DNA of 64,000 nucleotides, taken from contig NZBA01000005.1 of NCBI GenBank assembly GCA_002686265.1, forward strand, positions 22,862 to 86,861. Reading direction: 5' to 3'. Position numbers and translations under genes: made by a program. Below are positions 1 through 7,112 of this stretch, piece by piece. The stretch comes from Planctomycetota bacterium. Its GTDB lineage: Bacteria; Planctomycetota; UBA1135; GCA-002686595. Under the pieces are notes generated by a model, which was given only the letters and a program-made list of their open reading frames with translations, was not told the DNA's origin and did not search any database. Numbering within the stretch: the stretch's first letter is position 1; each line of letters begins with the position of its first letter.

Positions 1-317
1 TCCGGGCGCGGGATGCCCGTCTCGCGGATTCTTCGCTCGGAAAGGAGGGCTACGACGGCGAGTCCCGCGCAGAACAACACGCGGAAGTAGCGTGCGTAGC
101 CGTCGGCCGCCAACATGCCGCCGAAGCCGCTCGCGGACGCGTCCGGAGACACGCGACCCGCGGCCCAGAGGGCGGCGATCGCGGCCAGGAGGGTCACGGT
201 GGTCCCCACGCTCGTGGTCCGCGTGCGGTGCGCCGTGAGCAGCAGCACCAAGGCCGCGCCGATCAGGATCAGCTCGGGCAGGAGGAGCGCCAGGTCAGAG
301 GGGGTGACGCCGTTCAC
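1..317 (-). CDS. nuoN: NADH-quinone oxidoreductase subunit N (5' part, cut by window edge)
   Basis: This is the N-terminal ~105 residues of a proton-pumping, antiporter-like membrane subunit of complex I. It starts at GTG 317-315, which overlaps the nuoM stop codon as GTGA, so translation is probably coupled. The visible part has a first hydrophobic helix rich in Leu, Ile and Ala, a short Arg/Thr loop, a second hydrophobic stretch and the beginning of a third. This fits the N-terminus of NuoN, and its place directly after NuoM is the usual order. No ion-pathway residues can be judged because the core of the protein lies outside the window. Identification rests mainly on position plus the membrane profile. 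Confidence 0.8.
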   Translation of the reverse strand, partial: MNGVTPSDLALLLPELILIGAALVLLLTAHRTRTTSVGTTVTLLAAIAALWAAGRVSPDASASGFGGMLAADGYARYFRVLFCAGLAVVALLSERRIRETGIPRP

Positions 318-1774
318 GGCCCGACCCCCGAGCTCAGGAGCTCCGCGACCGGTGCGCGCAGGTAGGAGAGCACGCACTCGGGGTAGAGCCCCAGGGCGAT
401 CGCCGCGATCGCAAGGGGCAGGAGGGTCGCCACCTCGCGTGCGCCGAGCTCGAGGGACTTCCCTTCCAGGGTCGGGTTCAGCTCGCCCATCACCACCCGG
501 TAGAAGAGCCAGACGAGGTAGATCGTCCCCAGCACCACGCCCCAGATCGCCAGGGCGCCCAGGAGACCGTCGATCTCGAAGGCGCCGGAGATGATCAGGA
601 CCTCGCCCACGAAGGAGTTCAGTCCCGGCATCCCGGTCGTCGCCAAGCAGAAGAGCGCGAGCAGGGTGCAGTAGATCGGCGCCTTGCGCACCACGCCGCC
701 GTAGTCAGCGATCTCGCGCGTGTGCGTGCGCTCGTAGATCATCCCGACGCACAGGAACAACGCCCCGGACAGGATGCCGTGGTTGATCATCTGCAGGATC
801 CCGCCTTCGACGCCCCTGCTCGTGAGGGTGAAGATCCCCAGGGTGACGAAGCCCATGTGGCTGACGCTCGAGTAAGCGATCAGGCGCTTGATGTCTGTCT
901 GTACCAGCGTCACATACGCGCCGTAGACGATCGCGACCACCGAGGCGACCAGCATCGGCCGGGTGAACAGCTCGGTTCCCTCGGGCAGCACCGGCAAGGA
1001 GAGGCGCAGGAAACCGTAGCCGCCCATCTTGAGCAGGATGCCCGCCAGGATCACGCTGCCGGCCGTGGGCGCCTCGGTGTGCGCGTTCGGCAACCAGGTG
1101 TGGACTGGGAACATCGGCACCTTGACGGCGAAGGCCGCCAGGAACGCGCCGAAGAGCCAGGCCTGCTGCGTGCCGCTCAGCTGCTCGTGTCCCGCGGCGA
1201 GAGCCCGGAAGTCGAGGGTCCCGAAGACATCGAGGAGCGTGATCATGCCGACCAGCATCAGCACGCTGCCGGCCAGGGTGAACAGAAGGAACTTCACCGA
1301 CGCGTAGACCCGCCCCGGCCCGCCCCAGATCCCGATCAACAAGAAGAGCGGGACGACGATCAGCTCCCAGAACACGAAGAACAGGAACAGGTTGGAGGCG
1401 CAGAACAGCCCGATCATCGCCGTCTCGGCCACCAGGAGAGCCGCGTGGAACTCCCGCACGCGCGTCCGGATCGCCGTCCACGAAACGCTGACGCACAGGA
1501 TCGAGAGCAGGGCGGCGAGCAAGATGAACGGGACGCTGATCCCGTCTACTCCCAGGCCGTAGTCGATGCCCCAGGAGGGGATCCACTCGTGGTTCTCGGT
1601 GAACTGCAGGGCCGCGGAGGATTTGTCGAAGTCGGTGACCAGCGGCGCCGCCGCGACGGCTGTCGCCACGGTGGCGGCGAGGGCGATCCAGCGCGCGAGC
1701 CGCTCGCTGGGCAGCAAGCAGATCGCGAGCGCCCCGGCGAGAGGCAGGAGGATCAAGGTGCTGAGCAGCGGCAT
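314..1774 (-). CDS. nuoM: NADH-quinone oxidoreductase subunit M
   Basis: A proton-pumping antiporter-like subunit of complex I in the inner membrane, 486 residues, the usual NuoM length, with about 14 hydrophobic segments. Family landmarks are clear: FVFWELIVVPLFLLIG around residue 135 with the conserved Glu of the ion path, HTWLPNAHTEAPTAGS around 225 followed by the LLKMGGYG lysine helix, and LIAYSSVSHMG around 300. The ATG start lies 2 bp after the stop of the preceding antiporter-like gene, and the stop overlaps nuoN. It belongs to the membrane-arm operon that starts at nuoJ. The assignment as NuoM rather than another paralogue rests on the HTWLPNAH motif, the length, and the position next to nuoN. 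Confidence 0.93.
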   Translation of the reverse strand: MPLLSTLILLPLAGALAICLLPSERLARWIALAATVATAVAAAPLVTDFDKSSAALQFTENHEWIPSWGIDYGLGVDGISVPFILLAALLSILCVSVSWTAIRTRVREFHAALLVAETAMIGLFCASNLFLFFVFWELIVVPLFLLIGIWGGPGRVYASVKFLLFTLAGSVLMLVGMITLLDVFGTLDFRALAAGHEQLSGTQQAWLFGAFLAAFAVKVPMFPVHTWLPNAHTEAPTAGSVILAGILLKMGGYGFLRLSLPVLPEGTELFTRPMLVASVVAIVYGAYVTLVQTDIKRLIAYSSVSHMGFVTLGIFTLTSRGVEGGILQMINHGILSGALFLCVGMIYERTHTREIADYGGVVRKAPIYCTLLALFCLATTGMPGLNSFVGEVLIISGAFEIDGLLGALAIWGVVLGTIYLVWLFYRVVMGELNPTLEGKSLELGAREVATLLPLAIAAIALGLYPECVLSYLRAPVAELLSSGVGP

Positions 1775-1776
1775 CG

Positions 1777-3537
1777 TCAGAGCGCTCCCAATGCGAGGAC
1801 GACGAGCACCAAGACGCCGGCCGCCATGAGCAGCGCCTGGTCCTGCGCGTGGCCGCTAGAGGTCGTGCGCAGGCCGCGGCCGAGGGCCAGCACCGTTCGT
1901 GCGATCCCGACCAGCAAGCCGTCGACGATGTTGCCGTCGAGGCGGCGCATCACGCGTGCGACGCCCAGGATCGGCTTCTGCAGGAGGTGTTCGTAGATGC
2001 CGCCGACGATCCCCTCGATCCACACCAAGGGGCCCCTGACCACCCGCATCAACAGCGCCGCGCCCTTGCGGTAGAACCAGTCGGTGTCGAGGCTGATCTT
2101 CGGCTCGGGGTCGAGGTGCGAGAGCAGCAGGAAGAACCCCAGGGCCGTGAAGCCGAGCATCCCCGCCGAAGCGGTCACGTGGGCCAGGGTGTAGGGGTGG
2201 TAGGGCGCGTCGAAGGGCAGGCGCTCGTACAGCACTCCCGGCAGGACGCCGATCGCCACGCACAGGAACGCGGCGATCCCCATGGCCGCGAGCATGTTCC
2301 GCGGCGGCTCGGCGGGGCGTAGGCCCGAGTCCTTGCCGAAGAACATGTAGTAGGGGAGCTTCAACCCCGTGTGCAGGAAGGTCCCCGCCGACGCCAGGGT
2401 CAGCATCAAGAAGATCGCCATGCGGTGGTCCTCGCCAGCGGCGGAGACCACCATCGACTTGCTCACGAACCCGCTGAAGAGCGGGAAGGCCGAGATCGCA
2501 CACGCGCCGATCATGTACAGGCCGAGGGTCTTGGGCATCGTCCGGTAGACGCCGCCCATTTCCGTCAACAGGCGCTTGCCAGTCATCTGCACCACCGCGC
2601 CCGTGCCCATGAACAACAGCGCCTTGTAGAGGATGTGGGCGAAGGCGTGGGCCGTGGCGCCGTTGAGGGCGAGTTGGGTGCCGATTCCCACGCCGCAGAC
2701 CATGTAGCCGACCTGGCTGATGATGTGGTAGGCGAGCAGGCGCCGCGCGTCGTTCTCGAGCACCGCGTAGACCACGCCGTAGAGCGCCATGGCCGCCCCT
2801 AGCCAGACCAACAGCTCGGTCCCGGGGAAGCCGCGGATCAGCACGTAGACGGCGGACTTGGTCGTGAAGGCGGTCATGAAGACCGAGCCGGTCACGCTCG
2901 CCTGCGGGTAGGCGTCCGGCAGCCACGCGCCGAACGGCGGCACCGCGGCGTTGATCAGGAAGGCCACCAGGATCAGGCCCCAGGCCCAGGAGCCCTCGGC
3001 GGCGCCGAGGTCCGCGAAGGCCAGAGAGCCGCTGTCGGCCCAGTAGAGCAGGATCCCCGCCAAGAGCACCAGGCCGCCGACCACGTGCACCAACAAGTAG
3101 CGCGCGCCCGCCGCCAGGGCCTCCTTCTCGCGCTTGAGGAACACCAGGGCGGCCGAGGAGATGGCCATCAGCTCCCAGAAGACGTACAGCGACAGGAAGT
3201 CGCCGGCGAAGGTCACGCCGAGAGCGCCCCCGGCGTAGACGAGGGCGCTCACGTGCTGCGCATCGTCGTCCACGTGCAGGGCGAAGACCATCCCGATCAG
3301 TGCCATCAGGGAGAAGACGATCGAGAAGATCGAGCTCAACCCGTCCACGCGCCCGAAGACGAGTTCCTCGCCGAGGAAGCTCGCTTGGCCGTAGGTGCCC
3401 TCGGCGCCCGTGAGGCACAGGACGAAGGCCGCGGCGGGCACGGCCAGCATGGCGACTTTCCTGAGCGGCCCCCGCAGGAGCGGGATCAACCAGGCCCCGA
3501 AGATCAGGACCAGTCCGGGATGGATCCACTCAGGCAT
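1777..3537 (-). CDS. Antiporter-like complex I subunit with NuoL-type lateral-helix extension
   Basis: A polytopic ion-translocating subunit of 586 residues. The body is MrpD/NuoM-like: FWELMAISSAALVFLKREK near 130, WLPDAYPQASVTGS near 210, TTKSAVYVL near 225 and LLAYHIISQVGYM near 275. The last ~120 residues carry a motif beginning LDTDWFYRK, a long amphipathic stretch and a final membrane helix, which corresponds to the lateral helix HL and TM16 that distinguish NuoL. The chosen start is the ATG at 3537, which overlaps the upstream small gene by 8 bp; an upstream in-frame start at 3561 is possible. It probably takes the place of NuoL at the distal end of the membrane arm. Databases often name such proteins Na+/H+ antiporter subunit D. 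Which ion it moves cannot be told from sequence. Confidence 0.85.
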   Translation of the reverse strand: MPEWIHPGLVLIFGAWLIPLLRGPLRKVAMLAVPAAAFVLCLTGAEGTYGQASFLGEELVFGRVDGLSSIFSIVFSLMALIGMVFALHVDDDAQHVSALVYAGGALGVTFAGDFLSLYVFWELMAISSAALVFLKREKEALAAGARYLLVHVVGGLVLLAGILLYWADSGSLAFADLGAAEGSWAWGLILVAFLINAAVPPFGAWLPDAYPQASVTGSVFMTAFTTKSAVYVLIRGFPGTELLVWLGAAMALYGVVYAVLENDARRLLAYHIISQVGYMVCGVGIGTQLALNGATAHAFAHILYKALLFMGTGAVVQMTGKRLLTEMGGVYRTMPKTLGLYMIGACAISAFPLFSGFVSKSMVVSAAGEDHRMAIFLMLTLASAGTFLHTGLKLPYYMFFGKDSGLRPAEPPRNMLAAMGIAAFLCVAIGVLPGVLYERLPFDAPYHPYTLAHVTASAGMLGFTALGFFLLLSHLDPEPKISLDTDWFYRKGAALLMRVVRGPLVWIEGIVGGIYEHLLQKPILGVARVMRRLDGNIVDGLLVGIARTVLALGRGLRTTSSGHAQDQALLMAAGVLVLVVLALGAL

Positions 3538-3820
3538 CTTCGCCCTCCCGCTCTTCGCCACGGGAGTAGTAGTCGTCGCGCCGCATCAACCAGGCCTTCC
3601 CGATCAGTTTCGAGAGAACGATGATCGCGATGCAGGAGACGAGCCCGTAGGCCGAGCCCCAGGCGGGCCAGCCCTCGAAGGCGAAGTGGTGGTGATGTTC
3701 GCCGGGCGCGAAGACCGCTGCGCCCTCGACGGCGGCGATCACGACCAGGAGGCCGATCCCACCGCGCTTGAGCCGCGCGAGGCGTGCGGGATCCTCCAGC
3801 CAGCGTTCCAGCAAGCTCAA
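3530..3820 (-). CDS. Small membrane protein of the complex I operon, function unknown
   Basis: A 96-residue protein read from a TTG start at 3820-3818 that overlaps the preceding stop as TTGA; there is no ATG in this frame near the junction. It overlaps the next antiporter-like gene by 8 bp, so it is embedded in the operon at both ends. The sequence has an amphipathic basic N-terminus, one hydrophobic helix (residues ~21-37), a loop with four consecutive histidines (GEHHHHFAF), a second hydrophobic helix (about 55-75) and a charged Arg/Glu-rich tail. I do not recognise the family. It could be an accessory subunit of the membrane arm, and its histidine cluster could bind metal or respond to pH; both are inference. 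Confidence 0.75.
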   Translation of the reverse strand: MSLLERWLEDPARLARLKRGGIGLLVVIAAVEGAAVFAPGEHHHHFAFEGWPAWGSAYGLVSCIAIIVLSKLIGKAWLMRRDDYYSRGEEREGEDA

Positions 3821-5283
3821 GGCATCACCTTCCCCGCCAGATCCACGACAGGGTCGGGCCAGATTCCGAGCAGCAGGCTCGCCACGGCGCAGCAAACCAG
3901 GGGGACGACCATCCACGGTACCTCGCGCACCGCGCCGTCGTCCGCCGCCGCGGGCTCGAAGAAGGCCTTGTAGACGATCGGGCCCAGGTAGGCGGCGCTC
4001 AACAGCGAACTGGTGAGCAGCACGGCCAGGACGGCGTAGTTCCCCGCACCGACCGACCCGATGGCGATGTTCCACTTGGTCACGAAGCCGCTGGTGGGCG
4101 GGATCCCGATGATGCTGAGCGAGGCCAGGGCGAAGGCGCCCATGGTCCAGGGCATGCGCCGCCCGAGACCGGAGAGCTGGCTGATCTCGGTCTTGTGGGT
4201 CGAGGCGTAGATCGAGCCGGCGCACAGGAAGAGCGTGATCTTGCTCACCGCGTGGTTGGTGATGTGGGCCACCCCGCCCAGGACGCCGCTGGCGTTCAAG
4301 AGCGCCGCGCCCAGGATGATGTAGGAGAGCTGGCTGACCGTTGAGTAGGCCAGCCGCGCCTTCAGGTTGTCCTGAGCCAGAGCTAGGAGCGAGGCGACCA
4401 GAATCGTCACCATTGCGGCCACCATCGCGATCGTGCCCCCGCCGACCTCGCGCATCGTCCCGGCGCCGAAGACGAACAGGAAGACGCGCAGGGTCGAGAA
4501 GACGCCGGTCTTCACCACCGCCACCGCGTGCAGGAGCGCGCTGACGGGCGTGGGCGCAACCATCGCCGCCGGCAGCCAGCCGTGCAGGGGCATCAGGGCG
4601 TTCTTCGCGAACCCGAACAGGAACAGGACGAAGATCAGCGTCAGGATCGCGGGATCGAGGTCGACCTGGGCGCTCGAGAGGATCCCGCCGGCGCGGAAAT
4701 CCAAGGTGCCCGCCAGGTTCCAGGTCAGGATCAGGGCTCCGAGCACGCCGATCTTCGCGGCGCCGAGCAGGTACACGACGTACTTGCGGGCACCGGCGCG
4801 CGCCTCGGCGGTCTCCTTGTGCCCGACCAGCGGGTAGGTGACGAAGGTCAGTCCTTCGTAGAACAGGAACAGCGTGAACAGGTTGGCCGAGAATGCGACG
4901 CCCATGGTGGCCGCGATCGCCAGGGCGAAGCAGGCGAAGTAGCGCGTCTGGGCGTGCTCCGCGAGGGTCCGCATGTACCCGATCGAGTAGCAGGAAGCCA
5001 CGATCCACAGCACCGACGCTCCGCCGGCGAAGAGTAGGCCGAACGCGTCCACGCGGAAGGCGAGATCGAGCCCTGGGAGGATGGAAAACAGGGTGCACTC
5101 CGGTCCGCTGCCCTCCATCACCGCCGGCGCCATGCGCGCGACGGCGGCGCACAAGGCGACACCCGCGGCCATGGACCAGAACTCCCGCAGGTTCGGCCTC
5201 TTCGCGCCCGTGAGCGCGATCAGAGCCGCGCCCAGGGTCGGGATCAGGACGCCGAGGGTCGGGGTGTAGTCGGCGCTCACCAT
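3817..5283 (-). CDS. Antiporter-like complex I subunit (MrpA-N/NuoL-core type)
   Basis: A polytopic ion-translocating subunit of 488 residues. Landmarks are the FLFYEGLTFVTYPLVGHK segment near 120 with the conserved Glu, PLHGWLPAAMVAPTPVSALLHA near 220, the following VVKTGVF lysine helix and LAYSTVSQLSYI near 310. The LLHAVAVVK helix resembles NuoL/MrpA rather than NuoM, but the protein ends near residue 488 and lacks the NuoL C-terminal lateral helix. The ATG at 5283 overlaps the nuoK stop by 7 bp; a GTG at 5280 overlapping as GTGA is equally possible. With the subunit at 1777-3537, NuoM and NuoN, this operon encodes four antiporter-like subunits instead of the standard three. Confidence 0.85.
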   Translation of the reverse strand: MVSADYTPTLGVLIPTLGAALIALTGAKRPNLREFWSMAAGVALCAAVARMAPAVMEGSGPECTLFSILPGLDLAFRVDAFGLLFAGGASVLWIVASCYSIGYMRTLAEHAQTRYFACFALAIAATMGVAFSANLFTLFLFYEGLTFVTYPLVGHKETAEARAGARKYVVYLLGAAKIGVLGALILTWNLAGTLDFRAGGILSSAQVDLDPAILTLIFVLFLFGFAKNALMPLHGWLPAAMVAPTPVSALLHAVAVVKTGVFSTLRVFLFVFGAGTMREVGGGTIAMVAAMVTILVASLLALAQDNLKARLAYSTVSQLSYIILGAALLNASGVLGGVAHITNHAVSKITLFLCAGSIYASTHKTEISQLSGLGRRMPWTMGAFALASLSIIGIPPTSGFVTKWNIAIGSVGAGNYAVLAVLLTSSLLSAAYLGPIVYKAFFEPAAADDGAVREVPWMVVPLVCCAVASLLLGIWPDPVVDLAGKVMP

Positions 5284-5582
5284 CGCAGGCCCGTCAGGTC
5301 GGCCACGCCGGCGCCCGGCTTGTTCCGGTGGAGGGCGATCACCAGGCCCAGGCCGACGGCCGCCTCGGCCGCCGCGACGGCGATCACGAACAGGGCCAGG
5401 AGCTGCCCCCGCAGGTCGTTCAGGTGCCAGCTGAAGCCCGCCAGGCTGAGGTTGACTGCGTTCAACATGACCTCGATCGAGATCAGCATCAGGATCAGGT
5501 TGCGCCGCGCGAGGAAGCCGAAGGCGCCGATCCCGAAGAGGATCGCGCTGAGCGCCAGGATCGTCTCCATCGAGACGATCAC
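5277..5582 (-). CDS. nuoK: NADH-quinone oxidoreductase subunit K
   Basis: A 101-residue three-helix membrane subunit, the normal NuoK size. The core motif LISIEVMLNAVNLSL contains the conserved membrane Glu on helix 2, and a second Glu lies in the AAAEAAVGLGLVIAL helix. Both belong to the central hydrophilic axis of complex I that passes charge from the quinone site to the antiporter-like subunits. The GTG start at 5582 overlaps the nuoJ stop as GTGA, and the stop overlaps the next gene's ATG. MrpC is a homologue, but the neighbouring NuoJ and NuoM favour complex I. Confidence 0.92.
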   Translation of the reverse strand: MIVSMETILALSAILFGIGAFGFLARRNLILMLISIEVMLNAVNLSLAGFSWHLNDLRGQLLALFVIAVAAAEAAVGLGLVIALHRNKPGAGVADLTGLRW

Positions 5583-6094
5583 GCGTTTCTCCCGCGGGCG
5601 AGCACCACCGCGCCGACGATGGCGGCCAGGAGCACCACCGAGGCCAGCTCGAAGGGCAGGGCGAAGGGCCCGAGCAGGGCACGGCCGATTTCGGCGACGG
5701 CGCCCAGCGGCGTATCGCCGGCCGCCTCCGCCGAGGCGGGGGCGCCGAGTTGTCCCGTGCGCGCCGCCCAGGCCAGGCCGACGCCGGAGAGACCGGCGAG
5801 GGCGGCGAGGGGCCAGTGGCGGCCGAAGCGTGGCCGCGCGGCTTCTCCCGGCAGGTCGAGCAGCATCACGATGAACAGATAGAAAATCAGGATCGCGCCC
5901 GCATAGACGATCACCTGGACCGCCGCCAGGAACTCCGCTCCCAAGAGCAGGAAGATCCCCGCGACGTGCAGAAACAGCGCCAGCACCCACAGCATGCTGT
6001 GGACCGGACTGCGGCGCGTGACCGCGAGGAGGGCGCTCGCCACGCTGACGACCGCCATGTAGTAGAAAGCCGCCTGTGCGGGGGAGGAGTGCAT
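5579..6094 (-). CDS. nuoJ: NADH-quinone oxidoreductase subunit J
   Basis: A 171-residue membrane subunit with five hydrophobic helices. The conserved helix 3, VQVIVYAGAILIFYLFIVML, holds the π-bulge Tyr/Gly region typical of NuoJ (ND6). The start is the ATG at 6094; a longer reading to 6307 would add a polar segment without membrane character and is rejected. It is the first gene of the J-K-antiporter-small-antiporter-M-N cluster. Upstream lies an unrelated minus-strand gene ending in a hairpin at 6262-6291, so the promoter should lie in 6095-6260. NuoA to NuoI are not adjacent on this side. Confidence 0.92.
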   Translation of the reverse strand: MHSSPAQAAFYYMAVVSVASALLAVTRRSPVHSMLWVLALFLHVAGIFLLLGAEFLAAVQVIVYAGAILIFYLFIVMLLDLPGEAARPRFGRHWPLAALAGLSGVGLAWAARTGQLGAPASAEAAGDTPLGAVAEIGRALLGPFALPFELASVVLLAAIVGAVVLARGRNA

Positions 6095-6261
6095 GGGATT
6101 TTGGCCCGAGATTGTGCGGTTCGAAGGCGGATCGGTCCAGTCCGATCGAACGCGCGAGGTCTCCTTTTTGCGCCCGCCATCCCCATTTCGGTGGAAGCTC
6201 GGAGAAAGGGCCGGAGCCGGCGAACCCGCCGCCGGGTGCCGGGCCTTCCCGTCTACGAACA

Positions 6262-6291
6262 AGCCCGCAGTCGGTGGAGCCGACCGCGGGC
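6262..6291 (-). terminator. Hairpin terminator after the small secreted protein gene
   Basis: Arms of 13 bases (AGCCCGCAGTCGG / CCGACCGCGGGCT) pair with one mismatch around a five-base loop. Read on the minus strand it is followed by TTGTTCG, a weak T tract. It lies 48 bp past the stop of the gene ending at 6339 and upstream of nuoJ, so it should separate the two transcripts. Confidence 0.7.
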
Positions 6292-6338
6292 TGTCAGGGT
6301 GGGTCACCCGCTCCCGTGGGGGCGGGTCGGTGCGTCGC

Positions 6339-6749
6339 TCAGCCGCTGCGGCGGGCGGTGTCGCCTCCGACCGAGACCTCGACGGTCGCGACGTTGGAGG
6401 TCCCGCCGTTCACGTCATCGACGGTGTAGTTGAAGGTGTCGGTCGTGCCCACGTTCCCCGCGTCGGGAACGTAGGTGGCCGAGCCGTCGCCGTTGTCGGG
6501 ACCGTAGTAGCCGCCGCGGACGATGGTCGTGGGTGCGCCGCCTGCGGCGCTGTCGAAGGCGTGGGTGATCGTGCGCCAGGGGTTGGCTTCGGAGCCGTCG
6601 CCGATGGCGTCATCCCCGAAACCGGCGACCTGGTGCGTGCCGCCGCCTCCCAGGGAGAGGGCCAGGGCGCCCGGGGATCCGAGGGCGAGCAGCAGGGCCG
6701 GGATGGGGGCCAACCGGTGCAGGAAGGGGGGGATTCCTCGATCGTGCAT
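6339..6749 (-). CDS. Short secreted protein, chimeric remnant of surface-protein domains
   Basis: A 136-residue protein with an N-terminal signal peptide (hydrophobic APIPALLLALG, cleavage probably after ALA near residue 31). The segment DGSEANPWRTITHAFDSA resembles the opening of secreted right-handed β-helix proteins. The last ~45 residues (DTFNYTVDDVNGG and TVEVSV) resemble the end of a cadherin/VCBS-type β-sandwich domain. Neither domain is complete, so the gene may have arisen by an internal deletion joining two parts of a larger surface protein, or it may be a small exported protein in its own right. I cannot assign a function. Confidence 0.55.
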   Translation of the reverse strand: MHDRGIPPFLHRLAPIPALLLALGSPGALALSLGGGGTHQVAGFGDDAIGDGSEANPWRTITHAFDSAAGGAPTTIVRGGYYGPDNGDGSATYVPDAGNVGTTDTFNYTVDDVNGGTSNVATVEVSVGGDTARRSG

Positions 6750-7112
6750 GATGGGATTCGTGCGGGACGGAGCGGGGTGAGGTGGATGGCTAGGTCGCTA
6801 GCTCGGCGACTGCGATACGAGCGCACGGCAATTGGGATATCCAAGAAAACGGGCGAGAAGAGGGAGTTCTCTGTGTGAAAGCTCGTGACCTCGAGGTCGC
6901 GAAGTGGGGTGTTGGTTGAGTCCGACAGCCTCTCTTGGCCATCTCTCGGTGGGCGCCCGATGGAGGGTGCCTGGGGCGCGAGGAACCGAGACTGGCGTAG
7001 GGTGTTGTGGCGCTCCGCGGATCCGCTCGGGACAGGCCCGTCACCTGGGTGCGAAGCCGGCTGCGAGGCCCCCTACCCCCTCCCTCGCCTGGGTTTCCAG
7101 GCCATCACGCCC
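6750..7112. other. Intergenic region between divergent secreted-protein genes
   Basis: 363 bp with no convincing gene. It must hold the promoters of both flanking genes. A small palindrome GGATATCC lies near 6836-6844 in a slightly AT-richer stretch (6825-6870). No clear -35/-10 pair was recognised. Confidence 0.5.

Noticed and set aside
1856..3529. Long open frames on the other frames of the nuo, pst and TPR genes
   Set aside because: They are Arg/Pro/Gly-rich shadows caused by high GC; none shows domain motifs, and the recognised genes explain the same DNA.
3530..5152. A 540-residue protein in the frame ending at 3530
   Set aside because: Only the last 96 residues have membrane-protein character; upstream the frame is a shadow of the antiporter-like gene.
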